Assembly: GCF_040183065.1 (NCBI RefSeq)
Contig: NC_091121.1
Span: 62,404,287-62,468,286 of the forward strand
DNA length: 64,000 nucleotides
Source: Periplaneta americana
Taxonomy: Eukaryota > Arthropoda > Insecta > Blattodea > Blattidae
Direction of reading: 5' to 3'
Made by a program: the position numbers and the translations under genes. Below the pieces are notes generated by a model. That model was not told where the DNA came from. It was given only the letters and a program-made list of their open reading frames with translations, and made no database searches. Numbering within the stretch: position 1 is the first letter of the stretch; every line of letters begins with the position of its first letter. Positions 11,105 to 23,300 of this stretch are shown here, one piece after another.

Positions 11105-13340
11105 ATGATAAATAACGTTGCTGATCAAAATCCTAATATAGTTCATGGCAATAACAGTAACAGTAAAACATCATCTCCATGCCCCCACTGTGGAAAGCAC
11201 TATATTAGAATTAAAACCCACATTAGCAGAGCACATCCACAAGTTCACAGACGGAATCTTGCAGACCAACAGCCGTCCACTCAACTAACATTAGTACAGG
11301 GAAATCCATCAGCTTCTGATTCACATCAAATGGATGACAACAATGCTTCACAAAATACTTCTCTTCAGAATCAAATGCATAGTCTCTTAGATACGTACAA
11401 AGAAGACCTAAATTTTTGGAATAAACACTTTCTTCAAGATTTAAGTAATGATGATTTTGAAACAGCCGTAGAAAACTTTGCTAAGTTCTTATCTGATTCT
11501 ACTACCTCCTACCCGGTCCAAAGCACCCTGCAACCAAGTATTTTGAAGCTAGGAAAACTAAAAGAAATGCTACGATACAGAGATATTACCAGGAACATTC
11601 TAATCCCCAGTGAGCATCTAAAAGGGACAAGGAAAAACGAAAAAATAAGTATAAGTACGAAGAAATTCAGTTCCTATACTAGAATCAACGAAGGAAGGCT
11701 ATTCGTAAAGTCTTAAATTATGACTTGATAGCTTGTAAACGCAACATAGAGGATGTCGATGCACATTTCCAACTTTTGTACAGATCAGGAAACTGCAATG
11801 GGCAGGACCTATAGTCAGGATGGAGAAGGGAAGGATACCAAGGAGAACTTTAGAGGGGCAATATGGAGGAAAAAGACCTGTTGGAAGACTACGGAATAGA
11901 TGGGAGGATATGGTTCAAGAAGATACTACCAGTTTGCTGTGATTGCGGAACTGGAAGGTGGCAGCAAGGGATAGAGAAGAATAGAGAGGAAGAATTGGGG
12001 AGGCCATGGCCTGAAAATGGGCCGAAGAAGCATAGATAGATAGATGCACATTTCAGATCTGTCTTTTCAACTACAAATGATTGAACACGTGAAACATATG
12101 AGTCTAAAGTTACAGATGCCCAGCAATTAGAAATAAATTAAACATTGAGGACCGTATAACTAAACAGGAAATCATAAATGCTGTGAAGAAAATGGCCATT
12201 GATACAGCCCCCAGTCCTGACAAAGTCCTTATGAGAGCTATTAAAGACGATTTGGCATTATACATAATCTCTAATATTGCAACAAGAATGCTTCGAACTT
12301 CCTTAGTAGGTACCAAGTTTATTTAAAAGGGCTCGAACAATAATTTTATATAAGAACATTGATGAAACAGACCTGTCTAATTGGTGTCCCATAACAATCT
12401 GCTCCATTTTAAGGCGTGTTATTGAACGAGCACTAGACTTTAAATTGAGATCATACATATCCTTCTCAGAGCATCAAAGAGGTTTCACCAGATCACCAGG
12501 ATGTTTTATAAATACTTTTCTTCTTAGTTCCATATTACAGTCAGCCAAAGTAAAAAAGAAAATGCCACAATAGTGTTCTTGGATATAAAAAAAGGCTTTT
12601 GATAACATCAGTCACTCTCATTTGCGAACATCTTTATCATCCACTGCAGCCCCAGAAAAACTAAAAGAGTTAATACTCTCCTTACAGGAAGACAACACGA
12701 ACTCAAGTAAACATAAACCACCTAAAAAACCAGACCAATAAAAATTTCTAAAGATGTGTTACAGGGTTCACCGTTATCACCAATGCTATATAAGTGAAAC
12801 AGAGATAGCAAATGCATATGGGTATAACTTAGTTAACGGATTAACTCCATTAATAGTTCTAGGGTTTGCGGATGACACCGTTATAATCAGGAAAGACCGA
12901 GATTCCGCTGTTGAATTGACAAAAATGGCTCTTCAAGGATTTGAAGAAATCGGATTGGATATTAACTTAAGAAAATTCGTAACCATCACTATTGAACATA
13001 GTAAATTGTCCGGATTTAACCTCGAAATTCTAAAAGACCTCCAAATTAAATGCATTTCAGAACAAGAATGTATCAAGTACTTGAGTCTCAACTTTGCCAA
13101 TGTAATGTTATTTGATTCTCGAAAAATGATTTCAAAATTAAAAGGTAAATTGGATCTACTTTCTTCTTCACATTGGTTACATCCAGATCATAAATTTAAA
13201 ATCAACTCTTCAATCTGTCTGATATTAATGTACCACTTTTTCTCAGTTCCTCTCGAAAAAAATTCAAATGGAGGTTATCTGAGTCTGCACTTCCAGTTGA
13301 GGGCACTGTTGTTTTTCTTCCATAACTTTTGACATAAAGT
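11105..13340 (+). mobile_element. Degenerate R2-like non-LTR retrotransposon
   Basis: The first frame (11105-11716) starts near a nucleic-acid-binding zinc finger, CPHCGKHYIRIKTHISRAH, typical of the R2 group N-terminus. After a frameshift, coding-like sequence reads RRKAIRKVLNYD and later DAHFRSVFS (interrupted by a younger insertion), then NAVKKMAIDTAPSPDK. Farther on, frame 12754-13332 contains the reverse-transcriptase active-site motif FADDTV. Many stops and frameshifts make it inactive. R2-like placement rests on the N-terminal finger and the spacing of RT blocks and is tentative. It lies upstream of SPATA7's first recognised exon, probably in its first intron. Confidence 0.72.
11770..12042 (+). 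mobile_element. 5'-truncated LINE tail nested in the R2-like element
   Basis: This insert is flanked by a perfect 12-bp duplication, GATGCACATTTC, at 11758-11769 and 12043-12054. It encodes the characteristic LINE C-terminal tail GKRPVGRLRNRWEDMVQED, then an Ala-Arg-Asp-Arg block, and ends in GATA-type simple repeats (TAGATAGATAG). 5' truncation, a 3' simple tail and a target duplication are all hallmarks of target-primed reverse transcription. Confidence 0.85.
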
Positions 13341-13344
13341 TAAA

Positions 13345-16300
13345 TGCTAGAAATTTCAGATATACGAAGTGTCTAAGAGATTTTTCATACAGCAGAAAAG
13401 GGGACAGTTCGCCATTTCGTTAAAAACCTGCCGGAATGTAGTATTTTTTTCGGGCTTGGAAGAGATTATATATCTATCCAGGGGAAAAAAGGATGTCTGG
13501 TAGCCCAAATATTGCATGTTCCTTAAGGTGTCTGATTATGAATAAAAAGGCATCTTATTTTATAGAAATATGAAGCATTCTTATATTCTATAGTTATACA
13601 AAGTTAAAAACGCCTGTGTTAGTAGACGACTTATATTATATTTAGGCTACCTTACAAATTTGTATGAAGGTAACCCATTTTTAAAAGCATACTCATATAT
13701 AGGTCATGCATTCGGAAGTTGATTGGAACATTATTTCAATGGATTTTTAATGAAAAAATGACGAAATGAAACCAGACTAATATGTAAGTCTCCAGAAAAC
13801 GTTAAGTTTCAAATTCTGTAAAATTCCGTGAAAAGGAAGTCTAGTTTCTAAGTTTATTTATTACGTCTATATGATTTACGTATGGTAACTTATAATGAAA
13901 GTAAAATGATAATAGCAGATGAATAAAATTAGGGCCTACAGTGATTGTGAATGTTGTAGTCACATTAATCGAGTTTTCTTCTCAAACTTTTTATTACCGG
14001 TATATATCAAATCTAGCATGAAATGTATCGTTAGTTATAACTTACAGTACTTATGTATAGTTTTTCATTTTTTTTTCATCATGTAATGTTTCTTTAGTTT
14101 TAAAGTCCTACTATGATAAGGAGATAAATAATTTCTTATAGTTCCTATTTTGGGATATGATTGAAATTTGTTACAGCCTTTCTTTCTTGTACATATAGAC
14201 AAAATATCATGAAAATGAGAAGGTATTGAGAATATGTATTGTACCATGGTTTCGTAAATCTGTTTGTAAAATTATGTGAAATAAGGATGACAAGTTTTGA
14301 ACCGAAGTTTCTTATTGTTGTTGCACGCACCTACACAGACCTAAAGCTTTATAATTAAAATTATTGTGTATAAGTTTGTACACGTTACATAATGTAATGC
14401 GAATTATCCTTTGTATGTGTGTTTGGAGTATTGAAGATAGAACAGGAAGTGCGTGTAGCCTACTTGCTTGGTTTTATTCGTACAGGATTGGATTGTGGTA
14501 ATACTCGCAGAGTATGAGTCAGAAAGAACACCTGCTATGTACGTGTTATTGATTCCCTTATGCCTCATCAATCATGCAACAGCTTTCATTTTTCATAGTT
14601 TTGATTGATTGTTACGTTTGTAGCTGGATAACTGTGATGCTGCTAGAGTTAAAAATAGATAAAAGAAAGCCATGGAAGGGGGGATATATCTTATTTGCAG
14701 GATTTATTCTAGTTCCTATTTAATGTACCAATTTTGAAGTTCATATCTAATGTAGGTAACTTTCTCGTAGTAGTAAAATGGGAACTAAGAATCCATAAAA
14801 AGCCGTTTTTCTGGCAGGAAGTTTAATTTTTTAGATTTTTGGGGAGAAGGTTTGCTGTAAAGCGTGAGGTACAAGTGTCCCAATTTTCAATTTGGTACAC
14901 GATCTAGAGGTGGCATAATATTTAAAGACGGAATTGAAACTAGAAAAGTGGATAGGCTATATTGAAATTACCCACTTTTAACATTATGTTTAGAATCAGA
15001 AATATAAAAATCTGCTTGACACTTTTATTCTGACTGTTTCCAAGTTTAGAGCTGTTGGAAAATAAAAGGATAAATTAATGAAATTTATAATTTTTAAATC
15101 ATGAAACGGAGTTGACAGGTACTAACTCAGATAAATCTGATATCCAATTTTAAATAAATTCATTGTTAAATTAAATATACCGTATTAATAATAGACTGAG
15201 AAAAAAAGGAAGCTACAAAAATAGGCTCAGAAGGAAATTGTCATGATGTTTTCAGTGTGTGTCTCGCTGATGTATTTACAGTATGTTCAGTATTCTACAA
15301 GATGCAGAAGTTTTTTTCTGTACAAATATTTAAGTGAATAATATTATAAAAAGTTAAGAAAACCTATTCTGTGAATTATTTAACATTTCGGGACTTCATT
15401 TTCTGTTTCTGTTCCGCATATTTATTAGAAGAAAAATTGTATCTACTTAGGTTGCAGCAGAGTGACATATTTCACGTATAAAAATGTAAAATTCTTAATG
15501 CTTGACTTATCATTGTGCTCATATATATCGTGATAGTTGCAGGTAGCAGATGGCCATAATGAAACCGTTCATACAAACTGGAGGCAATAGTAAGTACACT
15601 AGTTGGATGACTTCTGGTTAATACCTTAGGCCTAAAATAAGACTGAAAATACTTTTATAAAATGAAGAAAACACAATAGCAGTTCGTTGGTCATTAAGAC
15701 GCTGTTAAAAGAATGAAATTGTCAAGTAAAAGATAATTTGTAGCTTTAAAATGGTAGTTATGTGCCACATATACTTCACAATTGTAATCACAAGGTATTC
15801 TTGACATAAGAATTTGAGTATCAATATCGTTCTGGTTAGAATGCTGTTGTCATCTCAGTTTTCCCTTTTCATTAAAAGAATTGTCATGGTACTGTTATCT
15901 AATTTCAGATCATATGATTTCTGAAAATAGTGTTTATTTTATATTATTTTTATTTATTTATTTTTTGTGAAAGCTGTGCTACAAAATGAGATGTTCATTT
16001 AATGTTAGAGATACGTAAAGTTTTATGTTTTGTCGTGTTGGATGAATTTGCCAGTGTGAAAGATACATGCTTGTACATTCATATATGAAGAGCATTTTTA
16101 CCATGTAAAAGTTCATATATTACAATACCGGTACTCCTTTGTATGTATGCAAAAAATAAAAGTGAATTACTTTTTTATTAGCTATTGAGAACACTAGAGT
16201 ATTGAAGACTTATCTGAATGGTACTCTTGGTTATATATTATGGAAAATATACTTTAAAAAATCAAATTAGATTTTATTATTTATTATTTATGTGTCAAGA

Positions 16301-16480
16301 CCTTCAAAATGTATCATCCATTCTCATCTAAATGAATTAAAAGCCTAGCAACTTTTGCAAAGATTAATATGCCATAACTGGGATTTAAGACGCTTAGTTT
16401 CTTAAAGTTGCTTCTGAAAATGCGAGCTCTTAAATATGTTTAAGGTCTTGCAGTCACATAATAATGAAAAAAATTCGTGA
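13345..16480. other. About 3.1 kb of AT-rich intron, nothing recognised
   Basis: Between the R2-like remnant and the first SINE I see no domain-bearing frame, no long inverted repeat and no tandem array. Only scattered A/T runs are visible. Confidence 0.45.
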
Positions 16481-16487
16481 TGTGACA

Positions 16488-16712
16488 GCCCATGGAGGAC
16501 CAAAACTTACTGCTGTCCTCATGCCTCTGCATAGGTGAACAATCACCTAATAAGTACGAGAGTAATAATGATCTCCCCAGCCATTAGCTATCAAAGAAAA
16601 CCAGATTTCGTTACTCACTGTAGCTCTCCAAATTCGTCACATTGGTGGGTGGGCACCAGTTTCATTCAGTGACCGAAATTTCACGAGAAAATTTCTTCCC
16701 CATGGGAAGTCG
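16488..16712 (-). mobile_element. SINE-like repeat, family 2, diverged copy
   Basis: On the minus strand it shares CATGGGGAAGAAATTTTCTC, AATGGCTGGGGAGATCAT and GGCATGAGGACAG with sequence in the better preserved copy at 44697-45004. It is strongly diverged. Confidence 0.55.
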
Positions 16713-16781
16713 AACTAGTGCTCATCTTACAGCACAGGATCACACAGTAAATATCTCGCAATTTTGTGAGCTTGTAAATAT

Positions 16782-17021
16782 CTAGTCCACACTGTGGAGT
16801 AACGGTTAGCACATCTGGCCAAGAAACCAGGCGGCCTGGGTTCGATTCCTGGTTGGGGCAGGTTGAGGTTTTTTCCGGGGTTTTCTCTCAACCCAATATG
16901 AGCAAATGCTGGGTAACTTTCGGTGCTGGACCCCGGATTCATTTCACTGGCATTATCACCTTCATCTCATTCAGACTCTAAATAACCTAAGATGTTGATA
17001 AAGCGTCGTAAAATAACCTAC
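16782..17021 (+). mobile_element. tRNA-derived SINE, family 1
   Basis: The 5' region has a degenerate A box (GTAACGGTTAGCAC) and a B box (GGGTTCGATTCC), as in a Pol III promoter derived from tRNA. The body contains CAACCCAATATGAGCAAATG and GGCATTATCACCTTCATC, and the end is AAAATAACCTACTA. Sister copies are at 57917-58170 (plus) and 35318-35567 (minus). Confidence 0.85.
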
Positions 17022-17372
17022 TACATACATTTAAATATTTAAAACGAGAGGAATATTCTCCTTTCCCAATCTTGCATAAATGACCTTTCTTTCCACCGTA
17101 AGCAACTAGCAGATAAGCAGCTCATTTTAGGTGTTTTCTGCGTAGTTTTAACAGTTTGGAAGCCCACTTTTATTTGATTCTTTAACTTCGCAGTCATTAA
17201 TAGTTTTCTGTTACTAAAAGTGTTCTCTATTTATTTAATATCTCTAGTTAATTAACACCAATTCAATAAATGTAATTGATTAATAGCATAAAGAATCATA
17301 CTTGATTTCATTTTCTCATTGATGGACAGATATACAGATGCTGAATCAGATCCATATATTGCATGTTTACAG

Positions 17373-20300
17373 TGTGCAAGTCATCTGTTGAGAATCATCT
17401 ACTGTACCATCATATGAGTAACCACTATCGACGCATATACAATGCAAAGTGTGCTGTGGACACTTCCCCACCTCAAGTCTACAAGAGAAACCGGAGTTCT
17501 AGCAGGAAACGACGATCCCAAACTAATTCATCCACCTCCTGCGGTCCCACTGAGTGTGAGCTTGCATTGGTTGACATTATTACAAATGACACAAAGCAGT
17601 CACCACATACATATACGTAAGCATATGAAATGTATGTTGTATGTTGTGGCATGTTTACTTAAAGGTAGAAACGTGACAGTTCTATGTATTTCATGTGATC
17701 TATTTGTAACTTTCCCATTCACTTGCTTACTCTCTCATTCAAGTTACCTACGTACCCACCTATCCACCACATGTTCATTACCCACCTGTTGTCCACTTAC
17801 ACTTTATTCGTTTTCCCATTAATTCACCCACCCACCCACCTCTCCAGTTACTCATTCACTCACTCACTCTAGTACAGGAAGTAAAGTAATAATTTCATCG
17901 GGTAGGAGATTAATTTTGTGATATTTTTGCCTCTCCCTCACGTCTGAGAGAAGTGTGATCATTCATGCAGTATTTATTTATTTAACCTAGTAAAAATACA
18001 ATTACAATTAATATTAAATTTACAAATACAATAAAAATCAAAGTACTAAAAGATTAACTGATTAATAAAAGCTAGACAGTTTATTGTAAAAGTTACAAAG
18101 AGCGAAACATTTTTTCGAAGAGAGAAACATTTTTTTTTTTTTGACTTATCGTATTAAAAGTACAATATATAATCACTCCATTGCTTAACTTGTTTCAGTA
18201 ATTAATATTTGACAATTAATATTTGAGGAGAAAAATTCGCTCCGGTGCTGGGGATCGAACCCGGGTCCTTGATTCTACGTACCAAGCACTCTGACCACTG
18301 AGCTACGTCGAATTCAATCCACAGCACCGAATCGAATTCTCTTCCTACAGCGTTTCCCTTTCGGCATAGCTCAGTGGTCAGAGCACTTGGTACGTAGAAC
18401 CAAGAACCCAGGTTCGATCCTCGGCTCCGGAGCGAATTTTTCTCCTCAAATATTAATTGTCATTATAACAGATATTATTCTGTTGGACCAATTAATAACA
18501 TCTTTAGTAAATTTGTTTCAGTAAGTTTTATAATCAAGATTGCTATTATGAGAAAAAAAATATATATATATATATATATATATAGGTTGAAAGTGATATA
18601 ACTGTGCAGATTGCAGATTGAAGAGGGCAGTAGAATATATTAAAATAAATAAAAACACCTATTATGTGTTTTGTGGTTATTTAATTAGTAAATTAGGCTG
18701 AAAATCTGCATAGTTTGACATAGTTCAGTGGCTCACATACGAAAGCACATACACACTTGGTCTGTACAGCTGAATTTCATCCCTCAGTAGAATTGCCAGA
18801 TTTCCTAATGGTAGGAAATAATGAACCGTGTTAATCTTTTTTTAGTTAATTTGCAAGAAAATCGTCCATTTTATTGAAAAACTGTGAAGGGATAAATCAT
18901 TCTGCATGTCCAGAGAGAGAGAGAGAGTGAGTGAGTGAGTGAGTGTGTGTTTTTTTTTTAAGACCTCTTTGTTGTCATCAGCATTGCCCCTGGTGCAGCA
19001 TGGTGCTATGTGAAATATGTACTGCATGTTCAGTTCAAAGTGTATCATGGCTCATTGTATGTCGTCATGTGGCTAGCCGATGAGCCTAGAAAATTCAATC
19101 TTCCTACATTTCCGCAGAGGCGTATTACCTATGTGCAAGAGAAGTTGCATAGCAAGTACGGCGTTCATTCTGAATAGTACTTACCGATACGTACTGTAAT
19201 GCCAGTAGTGACAGAAATGTGAACTGTTTGGAAACACGTACTGGGGTGAGTTTTTTCTTACTGTCAGGATATGGGGAGAGGGTTAAGACGATTACTTACG
19301 TACAATATTTGTTGACATTAACTTCGACAGTCAACATGGACATGGAGCATTTGATTTGTATTGTCGAATGTTGCCGTACGCAACTGATGATAACAAATAC
19401 CCTGGGTACTACTTGCCTGCGCAAGAGGTTATGGTAGCACACAGACTGTACAGACCGCCGTCTGTTGCTACGACGTTCAAGTTATACCGTACACGTTCTT
19501 AAGTTCAGATTGAACGCCTTGATTAATAGGCAACTTCTCTGACATAAAAGCTGAAACTCACTTCAAATCGCTGACTCACCAACAGTGACGTCGTGACACA
19601 CTTTGAAATGAACACCCAGTATAGTATATAATATAAATCGGATTGAGGTTCTGGCTGATATGTACATCTATTATTTATCAGGCATTACATATCATTTGAT
19701 GATATGTGTCAGAGGAAGAACAATTGTTTGTATGCCTCTGAAGTCTGACTAGTGTAATATGTAGCTGGTCGGCAATATATGCAATGGCGGGGGAAAGGAA
19801 CTGGCCACCCTACCCCATTATCTCCTGGCCTAGTTGCCTCATAAGTGGTGCCTTGTTGGTATCACTTGTGAGGTTAGACTTGTCTTCGGACAGTTGATTA
19901 TACAACAAACAATAACATCTGAAGTCTGATTAGTGTATTATGTTATTGGTCAGCGATGTATGCAATGGAGGGAGAAAGAACTGGCCACTCCACTCCATTA
20001 TCTCCTGGCTTAGTTACCTCATGAGTAATTATGAAATTATATAAAGTTTCTTTTCAGCCAAATAACTTATGTGGTATTGATTATATTAACAAGTAATTCA
20101 CTTTACAATGTATGACATGTATTGTGTATCAGTATAATGGGCCTGAATGTTTTCACCTGATATGGCATCTTCAGATAAACTGATAGCAATATCTATACAA
20201 TATAATAATTAATGGACGTAATGTCTAGTTGTAGTGTTACTAGGCATATGTGTGTGTGCATGCGTGTGTGCTTACAGAGCTCATTTCTGTGTCATTTTGA

Positions 20301-23300
20301 GTAAATAAATTCATGTGGTCATGGGTTTGATTTTCAATAATTAAAGTATTGTAGGAATTTTAATTTTAGGATATTTAATAGAGATAAATATGTTACAAAT
20401 ATAAGACGAAAAAATAAATAAAATACCAAAATAAACCCTTCAAGAAGTATTACTTCATTTAATCACCAGTAACTTATGTTCTTATAATTTTGACTGTTGA
20501 AGTCTGTTCCTTGGAGTTGCATACCATTTTTTCTATATTTAGCTTAAGAAAATTCTTTTATTTCACAAAGCGTAGCTTGTGTTTGTCTCTGCTAGTTTTT
20601 ATTTTTGCACAAAGCAATGTTAACAACGTTTGTACCACATAACCAACAATTTCACTGTCTCTTTCAGTGCACAATGTAATAGTGTTTTCGTCTCTGTAGA
20701 ATCTGTATTGGGATAAGCTGATTCAGATGAATTATGAATGTTCATATAACATGAAATAGTGATTTCGTAAGTCTGTAGTAGGGATACAAAATATACACAT
20801 TGTTACAGTGTACTGATGTATATTACATTTCACACAGAGGACGCACATGGACAGAGGAAGAAGTATTGAGTCAAAGTAGAGGTGTGGATTCCTCCAAAGG
20901 GCAGCATGATTGTATGAAGAGTGAAGTAGCACACCAGCGACGAAGAATGACACATCAGACTCCATGTAGACCTACATCTAAGACGAAAACAAGATGTTAC
21001 CGAAAGAGGGTGAGTCTTTATTTGTTTTTATTTTAATGGAATATTGATCAGATAATTCATCTGATGTTGTCAAAATGTTATCACAGGATAAACAAGGATA
21101 AGCGCCTACATGGGATAAATGTGTGTTCTGTTTTGGCTTGCATTACATGTCAAATTAATGTTTGCACTTAATACTGTACCATCAGCTGATAACAGGTGTG
21201 TTTTGGAAAATTCGGCTTCTTCTTCCTCCACAGTCATCTTTTTAAACCTCGTGACTTTTTAGTAAGCTAACATACAAACTATAGGTATCAGGTTTTCAGA
21301 ATTCAAATAAGAGACACTTGCAACATTTAACACGAGGAAATTATGAAGAACTTCTAAGAAAGAGAGAAATTTTTAAGTACCATCTTAGATCATACATTAG
21401 CATGTTAAAGCACAGTGTAAATGAAAAAAATATCTTAGTCTTACTAATAGCAGTTTATTTTTATTAATATAATTTAGAAGATTATGTAATTATATCTGGG
21501 ATTCATGTTAGGAGTATGTAATTGCAAAGATTTTGTTTATATAAATGATTAAATAAATGTTATGTTTTCTAAACACACATAATATCCTGTTTGTTTCATG
21601 TGGAACAGAATCACTCGTTTTGATTTGAAGCACTACTCGCCTTCTGAAATACTACTTCATCATGAATTACTTTACCAATAATCATGCACAGCTGTTGGTT
21701 GGAAATACATAGTTGTTAAAATATATAGCTGCTCCATATATGACATATGCATTCTTGGGAAATCACACTCCATTGGCCTGTAGTCGCGTTATGCATTCTT
21801 CCCTATTATATTTTCTTTGGCATTAAAATCCATAATCTGGCATGATGCTGTAGTCGGAACAGAGTTCTTTCCTCCATTTCTTTATTTCACTATTTCTTTC
21901 CTTTCTTTCTCCATTTCTCTATTTCTTTTTTGGTGTTTCCTTTCTTTCGCCTTTTTTTTTGTCATCAGTGGCAGGTACTTGACTGTTCGTCATTCAGTCA
22001 TATGAAGCCAGTTATATAGATCAATTTACCAACAGAGTGATATCAAGCTTGTATACAAGTGGAAGAACGACACTTTCAACATTACTGTAAGGTGGATTTC
22101 ATAATTCATTTCGGCTTCTGCCATTGGAATCAGCAATTTATTGGCTGATGCTACGACAGCCATATATATTAAGAACTCTGTATAATTGCTTTAAATGAAA
22201 CGGAAGAGGCTGGAAGTGTAAATTTATTCACTTTGTTTTCACGTTTTGTTTTCAGTATTGTTAATAAAAAAGTGATTGTTTGCTATTTTTTTTTGGTCTG
22301 ACTTAGTGTCCTTATAGATGCTTCTAATGTCGAGAAGTGTAGACAACTATGTTCGTTAGAGACTATCCAGAGTGCAACACAAGCAGTAAATCCACATTAT
22401 AGGCTATTCATAATGAACGATGATGATGATGGTGACGACGATAAGGGAATCGGAGTATCCAGAGAAAACACTTGTTTTGCCTTGACCATGGGCTTGTCCA
22501 ATAGAAGTTTATAAATGCAAGGCAGATGAGCTGGGATTTGAATCTGGTACACCTGGTTTATAAGTCCAGTTCACTAACACTAAGCCACTTTGGAGGTATT
22601 GTGATATTTCTACATCACAATACCTGTACAAAAAATAGGGAAAAAGAATAAAAAGTTAACCACTTACAATAAAGTGTCTGTAAATAGTGGATTTTTTGGT
22701 GTAACATATGGATTGATAATTTTAAAAATAATTACTGCAATTACTGTTCTCTTTGTTTCGTATACTGGAGGTTCCAGCATCTGACATCTTAGAAAGACAT
22801 GCTGACCACTTTAAATCACCTGATCGAGAGTTCAAACCTCGGATTCTGAAGACAGAGGCACAGTCTAAATTGCGTGACTTGAGAGTTTACCATGCTCCTA
22901 TCCGGAGAAGTCGACCATGTAATTGTAGTGTATTACAGGTGAGTTACTTAAAAAATACTTCATAAGGATAACACATTGTTGTTTCTCTTTATATATTTTG
23001 TGTGTTTTATAACTATTCAGTTCCTTAATCATGTTGTGATTGTATATAACCTGTTTTTTCAAACTACAATTTAAAATACATATATACATATATGCTAAGA
23101 GATTTCTTAGGGGAATTTTCCAGGAGTTGTCCAATGTCATCGAGAGTTTGTCCTCTGTGGAACACTGTACATCATCTTCGTCGCTTCTTATCTTGAACAT
23201 GTATTAACTAATTCATGAATTGTATCACGACTTGGAACTCGATCACTTGGGAATTTCTCTTGAAATAATCTCCTGACAGCATGAGCAGATCCTGTACGGA

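Noticed and set aside
18236-18430. Possible tRNA genes on both strands
   Set aside because: The acceptor stem does not close, loop position 33 is C and the T stem is imperfect. The units are embedded in a foldback repeat.
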